Shown here piece by piece: positions 16,513 to 24,372 of a stretch of 24,638 bases of DNA; positions within the stretch are counted from its first letter, which is position 1, and each line of letters starts with the position of its first letter. The translations under genes were made by a program, and so were the position numbers. Under the pieces are notes generated by a model. That model did no database searches, was not told where the DNA came from, and saw only the letters and a program-made list of their open reading frames with translations. The DNA lies in the NCBI GenBank assembly GCA_043748455.1, contig JAYTNF010000240.1, positions 1 to 24,638 of the forward strand. Reading direction: 5' to 3'. Origin of the DNA: JAAFKA01 sp043748455 (lineage in GTDB: Bacteria > Bacteroidota > Bacteroidia > Cytophagales > Thermoflexibacteraceae).

Positions 16513-17295
16513 TTAAAATCCATCTGATTCTTTAAGCATAGATTGTCCGTTCATATCTTGCACAACTTCTGCTTTTAAGGTTATCATAATTTGAGGTTGT
16601 GTGGTGCTATTTGTGTAAATTACCACAACTTCATCTTTTGTATTTACTTGTGTTGGTGCAAAAACCAACTCAAAGGTTGCAATTTCGTTTGGTTTAATCG
16701 TATTATTTTTCAACGGTGTCAGCATAACACAATTACAAGACGCATAAATTGTTGAGATAGATAAGTCGGCAGTGCCAGTATTGACAAAAGTAAATGTTTT
16801 AGCTACTTTTTGCCCAACTTGGATTTTACCAAAATTATGTATAGATTTTTCCACATTCATAACCGAATTTACCGCATTTGCATCATATTTTATTTTTGCT
16901 AATACGTTGCCTTTTATCGTAAGTACAATAGACTGTGCAGGTTGCCCTTCTTCGCTATATGTAACCGTAATTGTTTTGACAAATGCGTTAGGACGACCTT
17001 CGCTATTGTATGAGGCAGTGATTTTGCCTTGTTTTCCTGTTTCAATAGGTTCTCTTGACCAACTTGGCGTAGTGCAACCACAAGAGGCTTGAACATTGCT
17101 TAGTGTAATTATTTTTGCGGTTTTGTTGGTAAAAGTAAATGTATGTTCTGCAACTACACCTTCGTTAATCATGCCGAAGTCATGAGTTTCAGCATCAAAT
17201 TCAATGATTTTGCCATTGCTTTGTGCTTGTGCTTGTGTTGTACTTGTCATTACTCCAAAGAGCAAGAAAGTTAAAGATAAAAATAGTTTTTTCAT
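16513..17295 (-). CDS. Exported protein with two DUF1573 domains
   Basis: The chosen ATG at 17295 gives 260 residues starting MKKLFLSLTFLLFGV, a good signal peptide ending in a QAQAQS stretch. A longer frame from 17379 would put 28 non-signal residues in front and overlap the preceding gene, so I reject it. Two Ig-like DUF1573 domains follow: HDFGMINEG (38-46) with SCGCTTP (71-77), and HNFGKIQVG (153-161) with SCNC (186-189). The CxC positions are family hallmarks. DUF1573 proteins are common in Bacteroidota, presumed periplasmic or surface located, with no established reaction. It lies 73 bases downstream of the outer-membrane protein gene, with a hairpin between them. Confidence 0.88.
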   Translation of the reverse strand: MKKLFLSLTFLLFGVMTSTTQAQAQSNGKIIEFDAETHDFGMINEGVVAEHTFTFTNKTAKIITLSNVQASCGCTTPSWSREPIETGKQGKITASYNSEGRPNAFVKTITVTYSEEGQPAQSIVLTIKGNVLAKIKYDANAVNSVMNVEKSIHNFGKIQVGQKVAKTFTFVNTGTADLSISTIYASCNCVMLTPLKNNTIKPNEIATFELVFAPTQVNTKDEVVVIYTNSTTQPQIMITLKAEVVQDMNGQSMLKESDGF

Positions 17296-17331
17296 GGTAG
17301 TAAATGTTTTAAATGTTCCTAATTTAACTGT

Positions 17332-17353
17332 AACATAGACTTTAGTCTGTGTT
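17332..17353. other. Imperfect hairpin between outer-membrane protein gene and DUF1573 gene
   Basis: AACATAGACT (17332-17341) pairs with AGTCTGTGTT (17344-17353) with one mismatch and a very short loop. No T-run follows on the minus strand, so it could be an attenuator or processing site but not a confident terminator. Confidence 0.3.
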
Positions 17354-17368
17354 AATGAATGTAATATA

Positions 17369-17983
17369 CTAAAATTCATATTCCAAACTTACACGAATCA
17401 CCAATGGACTTGGTGAAGGTGTTGAGTTTTGCACATAAGTTGCATTATATAAAACTGTAAGCACAGAAGCTGTCCGTTGCCCCATCATGCTGCGATAAGA
17501 AGCACCCAATAAAGCACCACTAACCCAATTTCGTTCAGCATAATTTGCACCTGTACTGCGTTGCACAACTGTTGGTAAGCCATACATGAGTTCATATTCT
17601 GCGTGTGCATAAAGGTCTTGGAATAACATATAACGAATAAAAGTTCTTGCACCATACACAGAATAATCTAAAGGTATTCCTGATAAATAGGAATAACCAC
17701 TTACATAACGATAAGTAGCACCCAAACCAACGTGAGTTTTATCATTGAGTTTATAAGCTCCTACTGGAGAAACTTCAAAATATGAGTAATTGCCCCAAGC
17801 ATTAAACCATGCACTGCCTCCAGCTATTTTTCTAAATTCTATATCCGATGTGGTTTTAGGCAATTTTTCCTCTTTTACTTTTGGCACAATGGTATCTTGT
17901 GGAGTCATTTTAAACACCTTATCTTGTGCAAAACTTGTGCTTAAAAAACTGATAAAAAATAAAGCTAAAATATATTTTTTCAT
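17369..17983 (-). CDS. Predicted small outer-membrane beta-barrel protein
   Basis: The 204-residue protein has a clear signal peptide (1-19, ending TSFAQ) and a C-terminal Phe (SLEYEF), as expected of Bam-inserted outer-membrane strands. Alternating hydrophobic/polar segments run through 60-204 (YSYFEVSPVGAYKL, HVGLGATYRYVSG, YAHAEYELMYG, LLGASYR, VLTVLYNATY, LVIRVSLEYEF), suggesting about eight strands. I do not recognise a specific family or ligand. It lies 38 bases downstream of the larger barrel gene on the same strand, which suggests cotranscription. Confidence 0.75.
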   Translation of the reverse strand: MKKYILALFFISFLSTSFAQDKVFKMTPQDTIVPKVKEEKLPKTTSDIEFRKIAGGSAWFNAWGNYSYFEVSPVGAYKLNDKTHVGLGATYRYVSGYSYLSGIPLDYSVYGARTFIRYMLFQDLYAHAEYELMYGLPTVVQRSTGANYAERNWVSGALLGASYRSMMGQRTASVLTVLYNATYVQNSTPSPSPLVIRVSLEYEF

Positions 17984-18021
17984 AGTAATTATTTTTGAAT
18001 TTTATTGTTTAATAAATCAAA

Positions 18022-19698
18022 CTAAAATTTCCACATGGCACCAATTAAAGCATTAAACCTTTGAGTATCATAATACAAATATTGCTGGTATTGTTGCGAA
18101 AAAATGTTATTTAATTTTAAGAAAACTGACATGTTATTTCCAAAAAGATAACTTGCTTGCAAATTTACATCAAAAATAGTAGCTAAATTATATTCCCGAT
18201 GACTTGTAAAATTATAACCTTTCAAACCATTTTGATTAAAAAATTCACTCGAAATATTTAATTTTTCTTTGTATAAATAACTGATAGTCAGTGTATTAAC
18301 AAAATTTGGTCTGTGCCATGCTTTTGCAACAGTTTCTGTATTATAAGCAAATAATTCAGATTTAAACCCAGCTTTAAAATTATTAAGTTGGGCATAAATT
18401 TCTGCCATTGCCGAGAATAATTTTGTGCCTTCTGTGTCATACAATACTGCAAATTTAGTAGAATCTGCTAAACTATTATTGTAAAAGTATAAATTTTTAT
18501 AGGTTGCGTATGAACCTTTTAATTGATAACCAATAACTTGTGAAATGTTGCCCTCAATTCCTGCTGCTATTTCCCACTGTTGATTGGTGTGTGTAAGTGC
18601 AATTTGGTTACCAAGAAATGGGTTTTGATGAATAAAATCTCTTAAAGATGTTTTTTGTGTTGTGCCTGTAAATGTGCTATAAATTTTTGTTTTTTGGCTA
18701 ATTTTATAAGTAATTCCCAAGTTAGGATATAACTTAAAATTATTTTTATTTTGAATGCTATCATTATCATAAACAAGATTAGCACCAACAGTAAATTGAA
18801 GTTTATCTATATGCAAATGATAATTAGGACTGATAATCAACAAATTACGAGAAATACTTTTGTTATTATCATTTCGGTTTGCAAAATTTGCATTAAGCTC
18901 AATGTTTAGATTTGCATCTTCTGTGAGTTTAATTTTGGTGTTTCCTGTCAAATTTAAAGCATTTTCACTGACTTCGGTTTTTGTCCAAAAATTATAATAA
19001 TTTAATTGTGCTTGATATGTAATGTTTGTACCTATATTTTGATTTACATTGTTATTCATTTTGCGATAACCTGCCACTATGTCAAAATTTCTATATATTT
19101 GTTTAATTTTCTCTATATCTAAGCCTTTCAATATCAAGGTATTAGCACCATAATAATGTACTCCAACTTGATTATAACTTAGCTGCCCAAAAGTTTCGCT
19201 ATTTTCTGTAATTTTATAACTGCCTTGCAAAGCAATATGTGTTCTGTTATTACCTGATTTTTCATCTAAAACACTTCCTGTGGCTGATGACAAATGTTTT
19301 GTACTAAAAGAAAGGTTATATTTTTCATTTTTTGGTAATTGCAAAAATGCCTCACCAAACAATGTTGTGTAATTACCAAAACCAATGTTCAAAAAATTAT
19401 TGTATGTTTTTTTAGTAATTATTTCACTTTTTTGTAATAAAAATGGTGAAACTTGAATTTTTAAGTTAGGCAAAACGGCTTGTTTCTTTTCTAAATTATA
19501 GTTTTGTTCTGTATTTGAAGGAGGAGTTTCAATTTTTTGCATACGATTTTGCAATTGGGTTGCTTTGGGAAGTTGCAAAACCCGATTTTTTTCTATCACT
19601 AATTGCTTATCTTGCAGTTCATCTTGTGCATAACTATCAAGACAAAAAAATAAATTTAGATAGATAAAAATAGCAAAAAAAGATAATTTCAAAGTCAT
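18022..19698 (-). CDS. TonB-receptor-like outer-membrane beta-barrel protein without plug domain
   Basis: The 558-residue protein has a signal peptide (about 1-24, ending DSYAQ), a Gln-rich periplasmic segment (to about 85) and then a long series of amphipathic beta-strands to the C-terminus. The last strands, with LNNIFSQQYQQY and final FNALIGAMWKF, match the end of TonB-dependent receptor barrels (LNNLF...Y...GR.F....KF). No TonB box or plug domain with the usual signature is visible, and the length is short for a full receptor (usually 650 or more). It is therefore better called a receptor-like barrel or porin. No neighbouring SusD or ExbB gene hints at a substrate. Confidence 0.75.
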   Translation of the reverse strand: MTLKLSFFAIFIYLNLFFCLDSYAQDELQDKQLVIEKNRVLQLPKATQLQNRMQKIETPPSNTEQNYNLEKKQAVLPNLKIQVSPFLLQKSEIITKKTYNNFLNIGFGNYTTLFGEAFLQLPKNEKYNLSFSTKHLSSATGSVLDEKSGNNRTHIALQGSYKITENSETFGQLSYNQVGVHYYGANTLILKGLDIEKIKQIYRNFDIVAGYRKMNNNVNQNIGTNITYQAQLNYYNFWTKTEVSENALNLTGNTKIKLTEDANLNIELNANFANRNDNNKSISRNLLIISPNYHLHIDKLQFTVGANLVYDNDSIQNKNNFKLYPNLGITYKISQKTKIYSTFTGTTQKTSLRDFIHQNPFLGNQIALTHTNQQWEIAAGIEGNISQVIGYQLKGSYATYKNLYFYNNSLADSTKFAVLYDTEGTKLFSAMAEIYAQLNNFKAGFKSELFAYNTETVAKAWHRPNFVNTLTISYLYKEKLNISSEFFNQNGLKGYNFTSHREYNLATIFDVNLQASYLFGNNMSVFLKLNNIFSQQYQQYLYYDTQRFNALIGAMWKF

Positions 19699-19794
19699 GA
19701 GGAGTTTTGCTTAGTGTTGGTTCTTGGTTTAGATTAACAAAAGTACATATTTAATCTTGTTATTTAGCCAATAATTAAAATTAACAAAATATTC

Positions 19795-20412
19795 TTAATT
19801 TTCTAATCCCTCAAAATTACTCATGTATCTCATACCTTTAAAGACATATTGTGGGTCATGAGTTGTTGTGATTCCAAAAAAAGGCATGGGTTTACCTGTA
19901 TTGTGATAATGGAAAGCATCGCCAAAGTTCCTACCAATTAAATAAGTTCCATAGTTTTTTCTACACCATCGAATACCTAATCTTAAAGAAGTATCAGGAT
20001 TAATTAACTCGTCAATGGATACATCTAAACTGTAACAATGATAACCCATAATTTGCAAAGCACCCCAAGAAGTAGCTAATAATTTTAGTGTTGCATCAGA
20101 ACAGTTGCGTATCTGTGAATTTGTAACAGTGCTATATTTATTAATTTTGCCATCTCGTACTTGTTTAAGTTTGTCATAAACCGCAGGTTCAAAACGACTT
20201 TGTGCTGGTTTTCTGCCCGAACACTCGAGTATAATTAAGGAAAGAATGTAATTATAGGGTACATTTTCCTCTGCACAAATTTCCTTCACTTCTGTTTCAT
20301 AATTCACTTTTGTTCTAATAATAGCCTCTTGTTTAATGTCAATCCACAAAATTCGGTATAAAACAAATAACAAAATAGCAATAATAATGAGATAAAAAAT
20401 ATTGCGAAACAT
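19795..20412 (-). CDS. Membrane-anchored lytic transglycosylase-like protein
   Basis: I choose the ATG at 20412 (205 residues). The longer frame to 20451 begins with TTG and adds 13 residues before the membrane helix. In this numbering an N-terminal helix (about 5-20) anchors the protein, and the rest faces the periplasm. The fold resembles SLT/lysozyme-type enzymes: SLIILECSG with Glu63 as likely catalytic acid and a downstream RFEPAVYDKL; SWGALQIMG (115-123), a very typical muramidase motif; RLGIRWCRKNYG; and AFHYHNTGK (166-174) near the usual tyrosine/asparagine site. Inferred action is cleavage of peptidoglycan glycan strands. The assignment rests on motifs only. It lies 82 bases after the LptE-like gene. 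Confidence 0.7.
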   Translation of the reverse strand: MFRNIFYLIIIAILLFVLYRILWIDIKQEAIIRTKVNYETEVKEICAEENVPYNYILSLIILECSGRKPAQSRFEPAVYDKLKQVRDGKINKYSTVTNSQIRNCSDATLKLLATSWGALQIMGYHCYSLDVSIDELINPDTSLRLGIRWCRKNYGTYLIGRNFGDAFHYHNTGKPMPFFGITTTHDPQYVFKGMRYMSNFEGLEN

Positions 20413-20494
20413 CAGAGATATTTTTAGATTGTGGTCATATAATTTTTGCAATTTAGTATAAATTTTATACCTTTTTGCAACCTAACAAAGTTGT

Positions 20495-21040
20495 TTACCA
20501 ATCTCCGGCTGATTTATTGAAAATATCAAGCACAACTCTATTAAAAATATCATTGATTAAGCCAGCCTCAACTTGTGAAATATTGGCACTTGCACCAAAA
20601 TCTGCAAACTGTGTAAATGCTTGGTCAAAATCTTTTGTACCATCTTTGGCATTGGTATATTGCACTTTTACAGTAATACTTAGGCGTTGTTGCCCTGCAA
20701 TTTGCTGCAAATCTCCCGAACCAGCCACAGGTGCTACCGGAGATACTGAATAATCTGTAATTGTACCTTCTAAGGTCAAATCTCCATTATCATTAATAAG
20801 AGCTAAACGGGTGTTTCGTTGGTAAAACTCTTTAACTTTTTCTGTAAAATTGATAGCTAAATTTGCAGGTCCTGCTGCTACATCACTATAAAAATTGCGA
20901 ATTGTTATAGATTTCATGTCAGGTGATAGCGATGCTCCATTAAACGAAACTAAGGGCAATCTTGTACAAGATTGCAATAAAAATGCTAAAAAAATGACAA
21001 GAAAAAAATGATGAAATAATTTTACTGTGTTGATTTTCAT
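20495..21040 (-). CDS. lptE: LptE-like LPS-assembly lipoprotein
   Basis: The 181-residue protein has a lipoprotein signal: a hydrophobic stretch ending FLLQSC with Cys25 as the lipidated residue. The mature part follows the Bacteroidota LptE pattern: FNGASLSPDMKSITIRNF, AINFTEKVKEFYQRNTRLALI, GDLTLEGTITDY, RLSITVKVQYTN and DFDQAFTQFADF. LptE plugs LptD and helps deliver lipopolysaccharide to the outer leaflet. lptD and the regulator or secG genes often near lptE in this phylum are absent. The nearest upstream gene is the oxidase pair, separated by a terminator and a long hairpin, so it needs its own promoter. Confidence 0.85.
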   Translation of the reverse strand: MKINTVKLFHHFFLVIFLAFLLQSCTRLPLVSFNGASLSPDMKSITIRNFYSDVAAGPANLAINFTEKVKEFYQRNTRLALINDNGDLTLEGTITDYSVSPVAPVAGSGDLQQIAGQQRLSITVKVQYTNAKDGTKDFDQAFTQFADFGASANISQVEAGLINDIFNRVVLDIFNKSAGDW

Positions 21041-21067
21041 AGGTAATTTTATGGTTATTGTAAGTTG

Positions 21068-21143
21068 TAAAATTGTTTAATATCATATAAAGATGTAATC
21101 TTTCAAAAAAGATTACATCTTTATATGATATTAAACAATTTTA
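21068..21143. repeat. Perfect 36-bp inverted repeat with 4-base loop
   Basis: Bases 21068-21103 are the exact reverse complement of 21108-21143, with only CAAA between. The arms are AT-rich and include AAAGATGTAATCTTT at the tip. No U-tract follows on either strand, and a separate conventional terminator lies immediately to its right. It may be a transcript-end protector, a small non-autonomous element, or a structured leader of lptE, whose start is 27 bases away. Confidence 0.9.
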
Positions 21144-21145
21144 AT

Positions 21146-21177
21146 AAAAAAAAGTGCTATTATTTTCATAACAGCAC
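21146..21177 (-). terminator. Rho-independent terminator of the cytochrome oxidase III-IV unit
   Basis: On the minus strand GTGCTGTTAT (21177-21168) pairs with ATAATAGCAC (21163-21154) around a GAAA tetraloop. The stem contains one G-U pair that forms only in the minus-strand transcript. Eight U follow (21153-21146). It lies about 90 bases after the subunit IV stop. Confidence 0.88.
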
Positions 21178-21269
21178 CTTTAATATTCGTTAAAAATTGT
21201 CAATAAGTATCAATACAAAGTTAAAAAGACTAAAGCCTATGCTATAAATAAACTTGTATTGCTAATATT

Positions 21270-21590
21270 TTATTTAAACCGATACATGTCGCCACTTTCT
21301 GCAATTAACACTACTAATAACCAAACAATAAAGGCTGTTGGCAAAAGTATGGTCATGCCTAATGTTTTCACCTCATGACGTAAGTGCATAAAGTCTGCAA
21401 TGATATAAAATGCTTTTGCAATAGTTAAGATAACAAAAATAGCATTTCTTCCCATACCTGCTTGCATTGTAAAAGCCAACAAAAATTCTACGCTTGTGAT
21501 GGCTGCCAAAATTCCTGTTACCACCAATACACGATTGACGTTTTTCTTTCTTATTTCTTCTGTTGTTAAATTTTCTGCGTGTGCTGCCAT
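21270..21590 (-). CDS. Cytochrome c oxidase subunit IV, prokaryotic type
   Basis: The 106-residue protein has three predicted membrane helices (about 20-40, 48-66 and 76-97) and the pattern of the small prokaryotic oxidase subunit IV: a short polar N-terminus, a helix with EFLLAF, then AKAFYIIADFMHLRHE between helices 2 and 3. The AKAxYIxxxFMHLxxE signature is typical of this subunit in heme-copper oxidases of the caa3/CtaF type. It is thought to help assembly or stability. It lies 26 bases after the subunit III gene and ends the unit before a clear terminator. Confidence 0.9.
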   Translation of the reverse strand: MAAHAENLTTEEIRKKNVNRVLVVTGILAAITSVEFLLAFTMQAGMGRNAIFVILTIAKAFYIIADFMHLRHEVKTLGMTILLPTAFIVWLLVVLIAESGDMYRFK

Positions 21591-21616
21591 ATTTTTAGTG
21601 TATTTTTATGAGTAAA

Positions 21617-22369
21617 TTAAACTAAATAGAAGAAAGTAAATACAAATACCCAAACTAAATCAACAAAGTGCCAATATAATCCTACTTTTTCTATCATTTC
21701 ATAATGTCCTACTTTTTCATATTGCCCCATAGTACAATTATAGAATGTGAGAATGTTAATAACTACACCACTTGCTACGTGAGTACCATGAAAACCTGTA
21801 ATAAAGAAGAATAAATCGGCAAATGCAGGAGGGCCATATTGATTATGAACAAGGTTTGCACCCATAAAGTTTAATACACCGCCTTCCATCATAGCTGCAT
21901 TGCTGTTGCCATGAATAAAGTGACTCCATTCCCAAGCTTGGCAACCTAAGAAACCAAAACCGCCGAGAATTGTCCAAAGCATGTATTTTTCAACATCTGC
22001 TTTGTCCATACGATGACCTGCTTCTACTGCTAATACCATTGTTACACTGCTAACAATGAGGATAAAAGTCATAATGCCGACAAATACCAAAGGAAGATGC
22101 ACATCTAAAAATGGAATTGCATCAAAAACTTTTTCGGGAATTGGCCAGTGATTTTGTGAAAACACAAATTCATCGGGAATACCAACAAATGCAGGCTGAC
22201 TAAAACGAATCATGCCATAAGTTATCAATAATGCTGAAAATGTAAATGTATCTGATACCAAGAAAAACCACATCATGAGTTTTCCGTAGCTCGCATTTAA
22301 CGGTTCTTGTCCACCGTCCCAAATACTGCGTTTGCCTAAATTAACAGAGGCAGAAGTAGATGTTGCCAT
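21617..22369 (-). CDS. ctaE: Cytochrome c oxidase subunit III
   Basis: This 250-residue integral membrane protein belongs to the heme-copper oxidase subunit III family. About five helices are visible (near 31-52, 87-110, 132-150, 180-205 and 228-250), the short bacterial form. Landmarks are KLMMWFFLVSDTF, GCQAWEWSHFI with the conserved QxxE, ITGFHGTHV with the conserved HxxH-like GxHGxHV, and WHFVDLVWVFVF near the end. The subunit supports proton uptake and long-term stability of the catalytic core. Subunits I and II and the heme genes usually beside it are not in the window; upstream is hisA, 116 bases away. Confidence 0.93.
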   Translation of the reverse strand: MATSTSASVNLGKRSIWDGGQEPLNASYGKLMMWFFLVSDTFTFSALLITYGMIRFSQPAFVGIPDEFVFSQNHWPIPEKVFDAIPFLDVHLPLVFVGIMTFILIVSSVTMVLAVEAGHRMDKADVEKYMLWTILGGFGFLGCQAWEWSHFIHGNSNAAMMEGGVLNFMGANLVHNQYGPPAFADLFFFITGFHGTHVASGVVINILTFYNCTMGQYEKVGHYEMIEKVGLYWHFVDLVWVFVFTFFYLV

Positions 22370-22408
22370 ATTTGTATATGAAAAATTTTAGTTTTTTTAT
22401 TTTAAGCG

Positions 22409-22441
22409 TAAATATATTCAAAAAACTTTCACAAAAACAAA
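22409..22441 (-). promoter_or_regulatory. Candidate Bacteroidota-type promoter for ctaE
   Basis: On the minus strand TTTG (22441-22438), 21 bases, then TATATTTA (22416-22409), which matches TAnnTTTG at all but the last base. It ends 39 bases before the start codon at 22369, which supports independent expression of the oxidase pair from hisA. Confidence 0.4.
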
Positions 22442-22448
22442 GACTATT

Positions 22449-22476
22449 GATAAAAATAGATAAAAATGATAAAAAC
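22449..22476. repeat. Three short GATAAAAA-type direct repeats
   Basis: GATAAAAATA, GATAAAAAT and GATAAAAAC lie in direct tandem between hisA and ctaE, just upstream of the candidate ctaE promoter. They could be a regulator-binding site or simple low-complexity sequence. Confidence 0.5.
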
Positions 22477-22485
22477 TATTGTTTT

Positions 22486-23217
22486 CTAAGAATTTTGTGC
22501 AATAAATGTTTCTATTTCATGCAATGAAATAAATCCGTCATAATAGGCTTTACCCACAATAACTCCAAAAATACCCATGTCATTAAGTTTTTTGATGTCA
22601 TCAATAGACTTTACACCACCACTTGCAAAAATTTTGAGGTTTGGAAACTCTTGTTGCAATTTTTTGTATAACTCGAAGTTTGGACTTTGCAAACCACCAT
22701 CTTGGGCAATATCAGCACATTTTAAATACATAATGCTGCGGTCATAATAATAACCAACATGTTCGTATAAGTCTATATGTGTATTTTTCAAACGTCCACT
22801 TACTAAGACTTTGCCATGCAAACTGTCAGCACTTAAAATGATTTTTGACCTGCCATAAGAAACTATCCAAGAAGAAAATAAATCACGATTAATAGCTGCA
22901 ACACTACCAACAGTAACCATTTTTGCCCCATATTCAAATGCCTTACTTACATCTCCAAAAGATTGAATGCCTCCACCAAAATCTATTTTCAGTTCTGTAT
23001 GTCCTGAAATTAGTTGCAAAGTTGGATAATTGACGAAAGTACGATTTTTAGCTCCGTCAAGGTCTATTAAATGCAGCCTACGAATACCATGTTCCTCAAA
23101 ACGCATAGCAACCTCTAAGGGGGTTTCTTTATAAACGGTTTTGCTGTTGTAATCACCTTTGACAAGGCGTACACATTTACCATCTAAAATTGACAATGAA
23201 GGGATTATTTCTATCAT
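22486..23217 (-). CDS. hisA: HisA-like phosphoribosyl isomerase
   Basis: HisA converts ProFAR to PRFAR in histidine synthesis. The 243-residue length and (beta-alpha)8 pattern fit: IIPSLSILDGKCVRLVKGDY at strand 1, LHLIDLDGAK (48-57), FGGGI (80-84), VGSVA (103-107), SADSLHGKV (129-137), CADIAQDG (167-174) and ASGGVKS (198-204). The second catalytic Asp (Asp131) is kept. The first, in the canonical PALDL of strand 1, is Ser9 here, and the Gly-Trp that normally follows strand 5 is missing. No hisF, hisH or hisI gene is adjacent. It may be the cell's HisA with a lineage-specific variant or a diverged paralogue; the symbol is by similarity. Confidence 0.8.
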   Translation of the reverse strand: MIEIIPSLSILDGKCVRLVKGDYNSKTVYKETPLEVAMRFEEHGIRRLHLIDLDGAKNRTFVNYPTLQLISGHTELKIDFGGGIQSFGDVSKAFEYGAKMVTVGSVAAINRDLFSSWIVSYGRSKIILSADSLHGKVLVSGRLKNTHIDLYEHVGYYYDRSIMYLKCADIAQDGGLQSPNFELYKKLQQEFPNLKIFASGGVKSIDDIKKLNDMGIFGVIVGKAYYDGFISLHEIETFIAQNS

Positions 23218-23310
23218 TTTCGTTAGTTTGTTATTTGGTGGTAATTTTATTAGTATTATTTTATCATTCTTTGCAAATTAAAGAATAATAAAATAATAAA
23301 TCTCTAATAA

Positions 23311-24246
23311 TTACTGTACTTTTTTCTTAAAATATTCAAAAGTCAATTTTAACCCTTCGGCTCTATCAACTTTTGGCTGCCAACCTAAAATATTTTTTGC
23401 TTTCGTAATATCTGGACAACGCTGTTTTGGGTCATCTTGTGGCAATGGCATATAGATAACTTTTTGTTTTGTGCCTGTCAAAGCAATAATTTCTTCTGCA
23501 AATTGTTTAATCGTAATTTCAACAGGATTTCCCACATTCATTGGCAAGTGATAATCACTCATCAACAAACGGTAAATACCATCAACCAAATCAGAAACAT
23601 AGCAAAAAGACCGAGTTTGACTGCCATCACCAAAAATAGTAATGTCTTCGCCTTTTAGGGCTTGACTCATAAAAGCTGGCAAAGCTCTGCCGTCATCAAG
23701 TCGCATACGAGTTCCGTAGGTATTAAAAATTCGCACAATTCGAGTTTCTACATGGTGAAAATTATGATATGCCATTGTGATTGCCTCTTGAAATCTTTTT
23801 GCTTCGTCATAAACTCCTCTTGGGCCTACTGAGTTTACATTGCCCCAATATTCTTCTGCCTGTGGGTGAACTGTTGGGTCTCCGTAAATTTCAGACGTAG
23901 AAGCCACTAAAATTCGTGCTTTCTTTGCCAATGCCAAACCTAATAAATTGTGAGTTCCTAATGAACCTACTTTTAATGTTTGAATGGGTTTTTTCAAATA
24001 ATCTATCGGACTTGCAGGTGATGCAAAATGCAAAATATAATCTAAATGTCCTTCAATATGCACATATTTTGTTACATCATGGTGATGAAACTCAAAATTT
24101 GATAATGGCATAAGGTGTGCAATATTTTCCATGTTGCCTGTCAAAAGATTGTCCATACCAATAACATGGAAACCTTCTGCAATAAAACGGTCGCAAAGAT
24201 GTGAGCCAAGAAAACCTGCTGCACCTGTGATTAAAACTCTTTTCAT
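23311..24246 (-). CDS. UDP-glucuronate decarboxylase-like NAD-dependent epimerase/dehydratase
   Basis: This 311-residue extended short-chain dehydrogenase has the NAD-binding GAAGFLG (8-14), HFASPASP (73-80), STSEIYGDP (116-124) and the catalytic Tyr146/Lys150 in YDEAKR. HFASPASP, EYWGNVNSVGPRGVYDEAKR and RIFNTYGTRM are characteristic of UDP-xylose synthase (UXS), which oxidises and decarboxylates UDP-glucuronate to UDP-xylose for surface polysaccharides. The related ArnA decarboxylase domain is less likely because no formyltransferase domain is fused. The neighbours are unrelated (hisA downstream, palindromic DNA upstream), so the sugar pathway is encoded elsewhere. The ATG at 24246 immediately precedes the Rossmann strand. 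Confidence 0.9.
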   Translation of the reverse strand: MKRVLITGAAGFLGSHLCDRFIAEGFHVIGMDNLLTGNMENIAHLMPLSNFEFHHHDVTKYVHIEGHLDYILHFASPASPIDYLKKPIQTLKVGSLGTHNLLGLALAKKARILVASTSEIYGDPTVHPQAEEYWGNVNSVGPRGVYDEAKRFQEAITMAYHNFHHVETRIVRIFNTYGTRMRLDDGRALPAFMSQALKGEDITIFGDGSQTRSFCYVSDLVDGIYRLLMSDYHLPMNVGNPVEITIKQFAEEIIALTGTKQKVIYMPLPQDDPKQRCPDITKAKNILGWQPKVDRAEGLKLTFEYFKKKVQ

Positions 24247-24249
24247 ATA

Positions 24250-24293
24250 TGTAAATTTTTTGTAGATTTTCTGTAAATTTTCTATAAATTTAT
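24250..24293. repeat. Four-unit 11-bp tandem repeat at the start of the UXS-like gene
   Basis: The units TGTAAATTTTT (24250-24260), TGTAGATTTTC (24261-24271), TGTAAATTTTC (24272-24282) and TATAAATTTAT (24283-24293) follow each other without gaps and begin three bases upstream of the start codon of the minus-strand gene. Eleven bases is about one helical turn, so a regulator could bind one face, or unit number could vary by slippage. Confidence 0.7.
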
Positions 24294-24372
24294 TATTGGC
24301 AAAATTAGGGTTTTAGTTGCAATTTTTTGTAATAAAAGTTAAAATAAATCAAATATCTAAAAAATTAATTAA

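Noticed and set aside
17296..17379. 28-residue N-terminal extension of the DUF1573 protein
   Set aside because: It would place a non-signal sequence before a clear signal peptide and overlap the preceding gene.
20413..20451. TTG start adding 13 residues to the transglycosylase-like protein
   Set aside because: An ATG lies directly before the membrane helix, and the extra residues show no recognisable motif.
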